Below, in pieces: positions 41,189 to 49,389 of a DNA stretch of 64,000 bases (positions are counted from its first letter, which is position 1; every line of letters begins with the position of its first letter). The stretch is taken from assembly GCA_026647215.1 (NCBI GenBank), contig JAPKHC010000014.1:1-64000 (forward strand). The letters are read 5' to 3'. Source of the DNA: F1-120-MAGs118 sp013360535. GTDB lineage: Bacteria > Planctomycetota > UBA1135 > GCA-002686595. The position numbers were made by a program, and so were the translations under genes. The notes beneath the pieces are model-generated. The model had not been told where the DNA came from. It searched no databases and worked only from the letters and a program-made list of their open reading frames with translations.

Positions 41189-42754
41189 ATGCTGAACAGC
41201 CGCCTGCTCTCGCTCGCCATCACCCTCGCCGCTTCCGCTCTCGCGCCGGCCGCCTCCGCCCAGTGCATCTCCGGCGGCGCCGGCGGGTTCATCCCGGCCT
41301 CGGGCACCGGTGGCGGCGGAGCCTGGCTCACCACGCTGCCCGCCTCGCCGTTCACGTCACCCCTCGCCGTGACCGTGCCCGCGGGCGCGACCGTGCTGAA
41401 CTCGGTCAAGCTGAATGGCCTCGACCACACTTGGGGTGGCGACCTGCAGTTCGTCCTGCAGGACCCCGCGGGCAACCTCTACAACATCCTGTGCGGCATG
41501 GACGCCGACCCCGGCGATCTGGTCAACGGCGACATGACGATCATCGACCCGGCCTTCGGCGGCGCCGGGTTCTTCGGCGGCGGCACGACCTCGACCGGCA
41601 CCTACGCGCAGGACTACGGCACGTGGGTCGACGGCACGCTGAGCATCATGAACACGCCGCTCGAGCAGATCCCGATCGCGAGCGGCACCTGGACGCTCTT
41701 CGGTTACGACTGGGTCGGGCTCGACTCCGGTTCGCTCACGAGCTGGGAGCTGTGCTTCGGCCAGCCGACGCCTCCCCCGCCGCCGCCGCCGACGCTGAGC
41801 TGCCTCTCGGCCGCCGCTCCCGCCGCCGCGTTCCCCGCGAGCGGCTCCGCGAACGGCGCGTGGCCGACGACGCTGCCGACCGGCGGCATCGTCTCCACCG
41901 CGGCCATCGCCGTCCCGCCGGGCGCCACGGTCGCCGGCGTCAAGTTGATCGGCTTCCAGCACACCTGGAACACCGACGTGATGGTGACGCTGACCGACCC
42001 CGCCGGGGTCGAGCACCTGATCCTGCAGCGCGACAACGGCTCGAACTGCGCCGGCTGCGCCGACACCTACAACGGCGACTACACCTTCTCCGACCTGCCC
42101 GGCAGCCCCAACCTGCCCAACTGCGGCGTCGGCGCGATCGCGTCCGGCACCTACGTGCAGACCTTCGGCGCCTGGCCGACGGGCAGCGCGAACATCTTCA
42201 ACACGCCGATCAGCACGATCCCCGCGATCTCCGGCACGTGGAAGCTCAACGTCTACGACTGGTGCATCGACTTCGACGACGGCTTCCTGACCGCTTGGGA
42301 GCTGTGCTTCGCCGCCCCGGCCGCCCCGGTGTCCTACTGCACCGCGGGCACGACGACCAACGGCTGCAACGCGACCATCAGCGCGAGCGCGAACCCGAGT
42401 GTCTCGCTCGCCAACGCCTGCACGATCTCCGTCACCAACGTCGAGGGCCAGAAGACCGGTCTCGTCTTCTACTCGATCACCGGCCGCGCGACCCTCGCCT
42501 GGAACGCCTCGAGCTTCCTGTGCGTCAAGGCGCCGACCCAGCGCTCGGGCCCCCAGTCCTCGGGCGGCACGGTGCTCGCCTGCGACGGCACGCTCTCGCT
42601 CGACTGGAACGCCTACCAGCTGAGCCACCCCACGGCCCTCGGCCAGCCCTGGTCCTCGGGGGACGTCGTGCAGGTCCAAGCGTGGTTCAGGGATCCGCCG
42701 GCCGGCAAGGCGACGAACCTGTCGAACGCGATCGAGATGACGTACGCGCCTTGA
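41189..42754 (+). CDS. Secreted double P-domain protein with the shared C-terminal domain (paralogue 1)
   Basis: The product has 521 residues. The signal peptide ends ASA before QC. Two proprotein-convertase P-domain-like units follow (about 27-195 and 205-375), each with the pattern HTWGGDLQFVLQDPAG or HTWNTDVMVTLTDPAG, then GTYAQDYGTW, NTPLEQIPIASGTWTLFGYDW and LTSWELCFG, joined by a poly-Pro linker. Residues 383-521 are the shared C-terminal domain (YCTAGTTTNGC ... VQAWFRDPPAGKATNLSNAI). It has no protease domain, so it is probably a surface or extracellular structural/binding protein. First of three tandem paralogues. Confidence 0.85.
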   Translation: MLNSRLLSLAITLAASALAPAASAQCISGGAGGFIPASGTGGGGAWLTTLPASPFTSPLAVTVPAGATVLNSVKLNGLDHTWGGDLQFVLQDPAGNLYNILCGMDADPGDLVNGDMTIIDPAFGGAGFFGGGTTSTGTYAQDYGTWVDGTLSIMNTPLEQIPIASGTWTLFGYDWVGLDSGSLTSWELCFGQPTPPPPPPPTLSCLSAAAPAAAFPASGSANGAWPTTLPTGGIVSTAAIAVPPGATVAGVKLIGFQHTWNTDVMVTLTDPAGVEHLILQRDNGSNCAGCADTYNGDYTFSDLPGSPNLPNCGVGAIASGTYVQTFGAWPTGSANIFNTPISTIPAISGTWKLNVYDWCIDFDDGFLTAWELCFAAPAAPVSYCTAGTTTNGCNATISASANPSVSLANACTISVTNVEGQKTGLVFYSITGRATLAWNASSFLCVKAPTQRSGPQSSGGTVLACDGTLSLDWNAYQLSHPTALGQPWSSGDVVQVQAWFRDPPAGKATNLSNAIEMTYAP

Positions 42755-42808
42755 GCGCGCCGCGCGTCGGCCAGCTGGGCTGGCAGGCGCGGGCGAGAGT
42801 CCGGAATC

Positions 42809-42839
42809 GGGGTCGGTTTCCTCAGGGGAAGCCGGCCCC
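42809..42839 (+). terminator. Hairpin terminator after P-domain paralogue 1
   Basis: A 13-bp stem with two G-U pairs (GGGGTCGGTTTCC with GGAAGCCGGCCCC) and loop TCAGG, 55 bp after the stop, followed by GTCGCGTTCTT. Confidence 0.6.
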
Positions 42840-42935
42840 GGTCGCGTTCTTCAGGATCTTGGAGCTCCGCGCCCGGCCCCGGCCCGGCTCCGCACAATTC
42901 CGCAGACGCCTTCCCCCTCGAACGGAGACGCGGTG

Positions 42936-42941
42936 TAGGCT
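42936..42941 (+). promoter_or_regulatory. -10-like TAGGCT upstream of P-domain paralogue 2
   Basis: GTGTAGGCT, with an extended TG, 88 nt before ATG 43030. The leader holds CAGGA 15 nt before the start. Confidence 0.4.
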
Positions 42942-43029
42942 CAAAGGTGTCGAGCACCCCCGGGCGCGATCAGGACGTCGCGCTTACGTGCTCGTCACAG
43001 TCGTCCTCCTCTCAGGAAGCGGTGCTCCC

Positions 43030-44589
43030 ATGATTCGTACGAGATTCCTTGCCACCACGGCGCTGTTCGCAGCCGTGGCCCTCACCCAAGCCGCGTCGGC
43101 GCAGTGCGTCGGCGGAGGCGCCTCCGGCCTGATCCCCGCCAGCGGCACCGGCGGCGGCGGCGCGTTCCCCGGAACCCTGCCTCCCAGCCCGATGGTCTCG
43201 ACCCTCGCCGTCACCGTGCCCGGTGGCGCGACGGTGCTGAAATCGCTCAAGCTCATCGGCACCAGCCACACGTGGCTCGGTGACCTTCAGTTCGTGCTGC
43301 AGAACCCTGCGGGCGGGCTCTACAACGTCTACTGCGGCCAGACCGGCGCGGGCAACATCGACCTCGGCGGAGACTACGAAATCGTCGACCTCATCGCGGC
43401 GGCCCCGGCCTGGGCGTCGGGTGGCAACCCGGTGGCGAACGGCACGTACTCGCAGGACTACGGCTCGTTCGTGAACGGCTCGGCCGGCATCAACAACACT
43501 CCGCTCGAGCAGATTCCGATCTCCAGCGGAACGTGGACGCTCTACGTGTACGACTGGGCCGGTGGTGACGTCGGCGCCGTGACGAGCTGGGAGCTCTGCT
43601 TCGGCCAGCCGACGCCTCCGCCGCCGCCGCCGCCGCCGCTGCTCTGCACGTCCAACGGCACGGGCGCCGGCGCGGTCCCCGCGAGCGGCACGGGTGGCAC
43701 CGGCGGCGCCTTCCCGGGCACCTTCCCGGCGACGCCCTACTCCAACACCTACAACGTGACGGTGCCCAGCGGCGCCTCGACGCTCGAGGCCGTGCAGTTC
43801 GACTTCGTGACCCCGCACACGTGGGTCGGCGACCTGCAGTTCGTCCTCACCGACCCCTCGGGCGTCGGCCACAACATCGTCTGCCGCCCGCTCGGCAACT
43901 GCGACCTCTCGGGCAGCTACACGATCCGCACCAGCGGTGTGGCCTCGATCAGCGGCTGCAACGGCGGCACCGTGCTCAACCCCGGCGAGTACAACCAGTT
44001 CTTCGGCACGTGGCCGACGGGCACGAACAACGTCTTCAACACGCCGCTCAACACGATCCCGGTCGTCTCGGGCAACTGGACGCTGACGATCTACGACTGG
44101 GCCGGTGGTGACGTCGGCGCCCTGGGCGACTGGAGCCTGTGCTTCGCCGGCTCCGCCGGTCCCGTGGCCTACTGCACGGCCGGCACGACCACGAACGGCT
44201 GCACGGCGGACATCGCGGCCTCGGCCAACCCGAGCGCCTCGGCGGCCAACGCCTGCAACATCACGGTCACGGACGTCGAAGGCCAGAAGTCCGGCCTGAT
44301 CTTCTACTCGATCTCGGGCCAGCTCAGCCTCGCGTGGAACGCCACCAGCTTCCTGTGCGTCAAGGCTCCGACGCAGCGCTCCACCACCCAGACCTCGGGT
44401 GGCACGGTCGGCGCCTGCGACGGCGTCCTCTCGCTCGACTGGAACGCCTTCCAGGCCGCCAACCCGACGGCGCTGGGCAACCCGTTCAGCGCGGGCAACA
44501 AGGTGCAGGTCCAGGCGTGGTTCCGCGACCCGCCGGCCGGCAAGGCGACGAACCTCTCCAATGCGATCGAGATGACGTACGCCCCGTGA
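43030..44589 (+). CDS. Secreted double P-domain protein with the shared C-terminal domain (paralogue 2)
   Basis: The product has 519 residues with the same architecture as its neighbours: signal peptide ending ASA before QC, two P-domain-like units (HTWLGDLQFVLQNPAG; HTWVGDLQFVLTDPSG), a poly-Pro linker, and the shared C-terminal domain at 381-519 (YCTAGTTTNGCTADIAASANPS ... LSNAIEM). Its second unit resembles its own first unit (LIPASGTGGGG and VPASGTGGTGG) more than paralogue 1's second does, suggesting internal exchange. Likely secreted at high level, given strong codon bias toward C-ending codons. Confidence 0.85.
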   Translation: MIRTRFLATTALFAAVALTQAASAQCVGGGASGLIPASGTGGGGAFPGTLPPSPMVSTLAVTVPGGATVLKSLKLIGTSHTWLGDLQFVLQNPAGGLYNVYCGQTGAGNIDLGGDYEIVDLIAAAPAWASGGNPVANGTYSQDYGSFVNGSAGINNTPLEQIPISSGTWTLYVYDWAGGDVGAVTSWELCFGQPTPPPPPPPPLLCTSNGTGAGAVPASGTGGTGGAFPGTFPATPYSNTYNVTVPSGASTLEAVQFDFVTPHTWVGDLQFVLTDPSGVGHNIVCRPLGNCDLSGSYTIRTSGVASISGCNGGTVLNPGEYNQFFGTWPTGTNNVFNTPLNTIPVVSGNWTLTIYDWAGGDVGALGDWSLCFAGSAGPVAYCTAGTTTNGCTADIAASANPSASAANACNITVTDVEGQKSGLIFYSISGQLSLAWNATSFLCVKAPTQRSTTQTSGGTVGACDGVLSLDWNAFQAANPTALGNPFSAGNKVQVQAWFRDPPAGKATNLSNAIEMTYAP

Positions 44590-44645
44590 TCGCGGACGGA
44601 CCTGGCCAGCACTCCTGACGGATCACGCTGACAGGTTGGAATCGT

Positions 44646-44682
44646 GCGGGGCCGGTCGCCTTGTTCAGGCGGCCGGCCCCGC
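44646..44682 (+). terminator. Hairpin terminator after P-domain paralogue 2
   Basis: A 15-bp stem with one G-U pair (GCGGGGCCGGTCGCC with GGCGGCCGGCCCCGC), loop TTGTTCA, followed by GGCATTTG. Homologous in sequence to the hairpins after the other two paralogues. Confidence 0.65.
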
Positions 44683-44772
44683 GGCATTTGATCCAGATTG
44701 CGGACGGCGCGTGGGCCCAAGGCGCGTCGAGACAAAGCGGAAACCGGCCTCCCCGGACCCCGCAAAAGGGGG

Positions 44773-44778
44773 TAGTCT
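44773..44778 (+). promoter_or_regulatory. -10-like TAGTCT upstream of P-domain paralogue 3
   Basis: GGGGTAGTCT, 78 nt before ATG 44857. As in paralogue 2, the leader ends with CAGGA and a C-rich spacer before the ATG. Confidence 0.4.
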
Positions 44779-44856
44779 CGAAAGAGCCGCGTGAGGGTCG
44801 GCTCCCGTGACGAGCCTCGGCCCACGCGCGTTTCCCCACATCAGGACCCTCTCACC

Positions 44857-46674
44857 ATGATTCGTTCTTCGTCCTTCGCCGTGCTCGCCGCTCTCGCGGC
44901 GATCACACTCCCCCAGACGGCGGCGGCCCAGTGCATCCCCGGCGGCCCCGGCGGCGCACTTCCCGCAACCGGCACCGGTGGCGGCGGCACGTTCTCGACC
45001 GTGCTGCCCCCGTCGCCGTTCCAGCAGTCGCTCGCCGTCACCGTGCCCGCGGGCGCGACCGTGCTCAAGTCGGTCAAGCTCAACGGCGTCACCCACACGT
45101 GGGGTGGCGACATGCAGTTCGTGCTGCAGAACCCCGCCGGCGCGAAGTTCAACATCCTGTGCGGCATGAGCACGGACCCGAGCACCGACTTCGCTGGCGA
45201 CTACGAGATCGTCGACCCGATCCTGCTCGCGCCTTCGATCTGGGCCACGGGCGCCGTCGCTCCGTCGGGCACGTACACGCAGGATTTCGGCACGTACGTG
45301 AGCGGCAACAACGGCATCTCCAACACCGCGATCGAATCGATCCCGATCTCGAGCGGCACGTGGACGCTGTACGCCTACGACTGGGTCAGCAGTGACTCTG
45401 GAGCCCTGACGAGCTGGGAACTGTGCTTCGGCCTGCCGAGCAGCGCCCAGCCGCCGGCGTCGGCCCCGACGCTGATCGCGCCGATCGCCAACACGATCGT
45501 GCTCCCGCCGGTCAACTTCAGCTGGAACGCGGTCAACGGCGCCACGAGCTACGACCTCGAGCTCGACGGCAACCTGACGACGGGTGTCGCTTCGCCCTAC
45601 GTGGTCCCGACGCTCGGCGCCGGTGCCCACACGTGGCGTGTCCGCGGCGTCAACAGCGTCGGCAACGGCCCCTGGTCGTCGATCGAGAACTTCGGCGTTC
45701 CGCCGCCGATCCCGACCCTGAACTGCCTCGCGGGTGGCGCTCCGGCGGCCGCCTTCCCGGCCACGGGCTCCGTCGACGGCACGTTCGGCGTCACGCTGCC
45801 CACGGGCGAGCTCACCTCGTCGGCCACGATCGTGATTCCTCCGGGCAACACGATCGCCGCCGTCAAGCTGATCGGCCTGACCCACACCTGGAACACCGAC
45901 GTCATGGTCGTGCTCCAGGACCCGGCCGGCACCGACCACCTCATCCTGCAGCGCGACAACGCGTTCCTCTGCGGTGGCTGCTCGGACGACTTCGGCGGTG
46001 ACTACACGATCACCAGCTACGCCGCCCCGGCGTTCCCCACCTGCGGCTCCGGCACGATCCCGTCGGGCACGTACCTCCAGGACTTCGGCCTGTGGCCGAA
46101 CGGTGGCGCCGGCCTGCAGAACACGCCGATCGCCTCGATCCCGGCGCTCTCGGGCACCTGGACCCTGAAGGTCTACGACACCTGCACGGCGGCCGACTTC
46201 GGCTTCCTCAACGCGTGGGAACTGTGCGTCACCGGTCCGGTCGCGCCCGTCGCGTACTGCACGGGTGGCACCACGACGAACGGCTGCGTCGCCGCGATCA
46301 GCGCCAACGCGAACCCGAGCGTCACGGCCGCCAACGCCTGCAACATCTCGGTGGCGAACGTCGAAGGCCAGAAGTCGGCCCTGATCTTCTACTCGATCAC
46401 CGGCCAGGCCGCGGTCGCGTGGAACGCCTCGAGCTTCCTGTGCGTGAAGGCCCCGACGCAGCGCACCGGCACCCAGACCTCGGGTGGCACGGTCAACACT
46501 TGCACGGGCACCCTGTCGCTCGACTGGAACGCCTTCCAGGCCGCCACCCCCGGCGCGCTCGGCAACCCCTGGTCGGCGGGCGACACGGTTCAGGTTCAGG
46601 CGTGGTTCCGCGACCCGCCGGCTGGCAAGGCCACGAACCTGTCGAACGCGATCGAGATGACGTACGTCCCGTGA
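44857..46674 (+). CDS. Secreted P-domain protein with an inserted fibronectin-like domain (paralogue 3)
   Basis: The product has 605 residues. The signal peptide ends AAA before QC. The two P-domain-like units (HTWGGDMQFVLQNPAG; HTWNTDVMVVLQDPAG) are separated not by a poly-Pro linker but by about 95 residues resembling a fibronectin type III domain (PTLIAPIANTIVLPPVNFSW ... HTWRVRGVNSVGNGPWS). The shared C-terminal domain occupies 467-605. The tail is nearly identical to those of paralogues 1 and 2, showing recent duplication or conversion. Extracellular binding or structural role inferred. Confidence 0.85.
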   Translation: MIRSSSFAVLAALAAITLPQTAAAQCIPGGPGGALPATGTGGGGTFSTVLPPSPFQQSLAVTVPAGATVLKSVKLNGVTHTWGGDMQFVLQNPAGAKFNILCGMSTDPSTDFAGDYEIVDPILLAPSIWATGAVAPSGTYTQDFGTYVSGNNGISNTAIESIPISSGTWTLYAYDWVSSDSGALTSWELCFGLPSSAQPPASAPTLIAPIANTIVLPPVNFSWNAVNGATSYDLELDGNLTTGVASPYVVPTLGAGAHTWRVRGVNSVGNGPWSSIENFGVPPPIPTLNCLAGGAPAAAFPATGSVDGTFGVTLPTGELTSSATIVIPPGNTIAAVKLIGLTHTWNTDVMVVLQDPAGTDHLILQRDNAFLCGGCSDDFGGDYTITSYAAPAFPTCGSGTIPSGTYLQDFGLWPNGGAGLQNTPIASIPALSGTWTLKVYDTCTAADFGFLNAWELCVTGPVAPVAYCTGGTTTNGCVAAISANANPSVTAANACNISVANVEGQKSALIFYSITGQAAVAWNASSFLCVKAPTQRTGTQTSGGTVNTCTGTLSLDWNAFQAATPGALGNPWSAGDTVQVQAWFRDPPAGKATNLSNAIEMTYVP

Positions 46675-46719
46675 TTGCGTGAGCGTGTCAGCCTCGCGCT
46701 GACTTCGCTCCAAACTCTT

Positions 46720-46753
46720 CGAGGCCGGTCGCAGTTCGCTGCGGCCGGCCTCG
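46720..46753. terminator. Strong hairpin terminator between convergent genes
   Basis: A 15-bp stem with one G-U pair (CGAGGCCGGTCGCAG with CTGCGGCCGGCCTCG) closed by a stable TTCG tetraloop, followed by ATGCTTTT on the + strand. It serves P-domain paralogue 3 and possibly the convergent HrpB gene. Confidence 0.75.
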
Positions 46754-46788
46754 ATGCTTTTGCGGCGCGTTCCGAAATTCGCGTCGCT

Positions 46789-49314
46789 TCAGGTGCGGCG
46801 CCTGGGGCGGCGCTCCGCGGGAGCGTTCCAGGGATCGTCGGGCCACGAGTGGCGCGGGTAGCGGCGGCGCAGCTCGGCGGCGACGAGTGGATAGGTGGTG
46901 TCCCAGAAACTGCGCAGATCCTCGGTGATTTGCTGGGGTCGATGGTTGGGCGCGAGCAGGTGCATGAGGACGCCGATGCGGCCGGCGGCGACGCGCGGGG
47001 TTTCGGCGAGGCCGAAGAGTTCCTGGATGCGAGCGGCGAGCACCGGAGCCTTGCCGGGCTCGTAGACGAGGCGGATCTCGCTGCCCGAAGGCACGCGCAA
47101 GCGTTCGGGAGCTTCGCGTTCGATCGTCTGGAGCTGGCGGTGGTCGAAACGCGCGCGAGCGAAGTCGAGCCACGGCGCGCGGCGCAGCTCGTCGAACGTG
47201 CGGCGGCCTTCGCACAGCTCGGGCAGGAGCTCGCGCAACGACTCGCGGGTGAGCTCGGGCAGCGCGAGGTCGGGCATCCACTGGCGCAGGCAGGTCACAC
47301 GGCGCACGAAGTCCCACAGCTCGTCGTCGTCGGGCGGCAGCACACGCTCGAGGCGCGTGGAGGCGGCGAGAGCGAGCGCGCGAGCGGCGTCGGCGGGCTC
47401 GGGCACGCCAGCCTGCGACTCCTCGAGCACGAGGTCGTCGAACTCGGTGCGCTTGAGCGCGAAGACGCGCTCCTTCTCGTCGTCGAAGATCGCCACCGTG
47501 CTGGTGCGCAGGCGCTCGCGATCGAGCCAGGCTTCGTCGACGGCCGACGCGATGCGCACGAGCGCTTCGGCACGTTCACCGCGCGCGCCCGCGTCGAGAT
47601 CGAGGCACAGAAACAGCGGAGAATCCGCGACGGAACTCTCCTCGGCGAGCGCGACGCCGCGGCCGCCGGCCATCACGCCGCGGCGTCCCTTGGGCTCGCG
47701 ACGGCGCGCGAGACGGTCGGGAAAGGCCGCGAGCAACGCGCGGGCGAGCGACTTCGCGCTGCCGGGCTGGTCGTTGGGCTTCACGAGGCGCACGAGCTGG
47801 TCGCGCGCGCGCAACACGAAGCTCGCGCCGCCGCGGTCGAGCTCGCCAATCTCGCTCTCGGGTGAACCGGTGTCCTCGAACTGCTCGAGCGCGAGCACGC
47901 GGTCGAGCAAGTCCGAGTCGCCGACATGCCGTGCGAGGCGACGGCCGGGCGTGCGGCGCACCGGATCCCGTTCGGAGAGGATCGCGGCGGCGAGCGCGGC
48001 GCGCGAGGTGCAGCCGAGGCGCTCCGCCTCGAGCATCAGGCGCGCGAGCCGCGGGTGCGCGGGAATCTCGGCCATGCGCTGGCCGAGTGGCGTGAGGCCG
48101 TTGGCGCCCAACGCGCCGAGCCGTTTCAGCAGCGTGAGCGCGCGCTCGAGCGAAGCGGCCTGCGGAGCCTCGAACCACGCAAATTCCGCGAGGTCGCGCT
48201 CGCCCCAGGCAAGCAGCTCGAGCGCGGCGCCGGCGAGATCGACGCGGCGAATCTCGGGATCGTCCTCAGGCGCGAGCGAACGTTGTTCGCCCTCGTTCCA
48301 CAGCCGCAGGCACACCCCCGGTGCGGTGCGGCCCGCGCGGCCGGCACGCTGGTCCGCGGAAGCGCGAGAGATGCGCTCGAGCACGAGGCGGTCGAGGCCG
48401 ACGGACGGATCGAAGCGCATGACGCGTGCGAGGCCTGAATCGACAACCGCGGTGACGCCATCGATCGTGACGGAGGTCTGCGCGACGTTTGTGGCGAGCA
48501 CGATCTTGCGTGAGGAGCGGCGCTGGAGCACCGCGTCCTGCTGCTCGGGCGGAAGGTCGCCGTAGAGTTCGTGAATCTCGGCGCCGCGGCGCGACGCGAT
48601 CTCGCGCAGCTCGTCTCTCGTGCGCCGGATCTCGCCCACGCCCGGAAAGAACGCGAGCACGTCGCCGCGCGTCAGCTCCAGCGCGCGCGCGATCGCGCCG
48701 GTCATCTGGCGTTGCAGCGGGACACGCTCGTCGAAGCCCAGATAGCTCGTTTCCACCGGGAAAAGCCGGCCTTCGCTCTCCACGAGCGGCGCGTCGCCCA
48801 GGAAGCGCACGAGCGCTTCGGGCACGAGCGTCGCCGACATCGCGACGATGCGCAGGTCAGGCCGTGCCTCGCGCTGCAGCTTGCGCACCATCGCGAGCGA
48901 GAGGTCGGTGTCGAGGCTGCGCTCGTGGATCTCGTCGAACAGCACGCAAGTGACGCCCTCGAGAAACGGATCCTCCTGCAGGCGCCGCACGAGGATGCCT
49001 TCGGTGACGACGAGGATGCGCGTCGCGCGCGAGGCCTTGCGATCGAAGCGCACGTTCCAGCCGACTTCGCCGCCGACATCGCAGCCGCGCTCGAACGCGA
49101 TGCGGCGCGCGGCGGCGCGGGCGGCGAGGCGGCGCGGCTCGAGCATCACGATTTGCCCAGAGCCCGCGAGGCCGGAATCGAGCAGCGCGGACGGCACGCG
49201 CGTGGTCTTGCCGGCGCCGGTCGGAGCGCGCAGCACGACGCTCGCGTGCGCACGCAGCGCCGCCACGAGCTGGGGCAGCACGGCGTCGATCGGCAGCGGG
49301 GCCAAGGCGGGCAT
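46789..49314 (-). CDS. hrpB: HrpB-type ATP-dependent DEAH helicase
   Basis: The product has 841 residues, the usual HrpB length. Motifs: Walker A APTGAGKTT (30-38), Ia LEPRRLAARAAARRIA, DEIHERS (DEIH 127-130), SAT in VAMSATL, ATNVAQTSVTIDGV (motif V) and QRAGRAGRTAPGVC (motif VI), followed by helicase-associated and HrpB-specific C-terminal domains (WNAPAERRP). It is a putative RNA helicase whose cellular role in bacteria is not settled. It diverges from the glycosyltransferase gene. Confidence 0.93.
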   Translation of the reverse strand: MPALAPLPIDAVLPQLVAALRAHASVVLRAPTGAGKTTRVPSALLDSGLAGSGQIVMLEPRRLAARAAARRIAFERGCDVGGEVGWNVRFDRKASRATRILVVTEGILVRRLQEDPFLEGVTCVLFDEIHERSLDTDLSLAMVRKLQREARPDLRIVAMSATLVPEALVRFLGDAPLVESEGRLFPVETSYLGFDERVPLQRQMTGAIARALELTRGDVLAFFPGVGEIRRTRDELREIASRRGAEIHELYGDLPPEQQDAVLQRRSSRKIVLATNVAQTSVTIDGVTAVVDSGLARVMRFDPSVGLDRLVLERISRASADQRAGRAGRTAPGVCLRLWNEGEQRSLAPEDDPEIRRVDLAGAALELLAWGERDLAEFAWFEAPQAASLERALTLLKRLGALGANGLTPLGQRMAEIPAHPRLARLMLEAERLGCTSRAALAAAILSERDPVRRTPGRRLARHVGDSDLLDRVLALEQFEDTGSPESEIGELDRGGASFVLRARDQLVRLVKPNDQPGSAKSLARALLAAFPDRLARRREPKGRRGVMAGGRGVALAEESSVADSPLFLCLDLDAGARGERAEALVRIASAVDEAWLDRERLRTSTVAIFDDEKERVFALKRTEFDDLVLEESQAGVPEPADAARALALAASTRLERVLPPDDDELWDFVRRVTCLRQWMPDLALPELTRESLRELLPELCEGRRTFDELRRAPWLDFARARFDHRQLQTIEREAPERLRVPSGSEIRLVYEPGKAPVLAARIQELFGLAETPRVAAGRIGVLMHLLAPNHRPQQITEDLRSFWDTTYPLVAAELRRRYPRHSWPDDPWNAPAERRPRRRT

Positions 49315-49375
49315 CCGTGCATCTTCCCTTCGCCCCGGCGGACCTCAAGGGTTCGCCGCGCGCGCCGTCGTGGTG

Positions 49376-49381
49376 TAGCTT
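49376..49381 (+). promoter_or_regulatory. -10-like TAGCTT, 8 nt before the GTG start
   Basis: GGTGTAGCTT with an extended TG, directly before the GTG at 49390. It would drive a leaderless first gene of the 49-54 kb cluster. Confidence 0.5.
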
Positions 49382-49389
49382 CTTCTCGC

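Noticed and set aside
41760..41800. CCG-rich tract as a regulatory microsatellite or repeat array
   Set aside because: It encodes the poly-Pro linker between P-domains, in frame, and is repeated in the paralogue near 43610; coding explains it.
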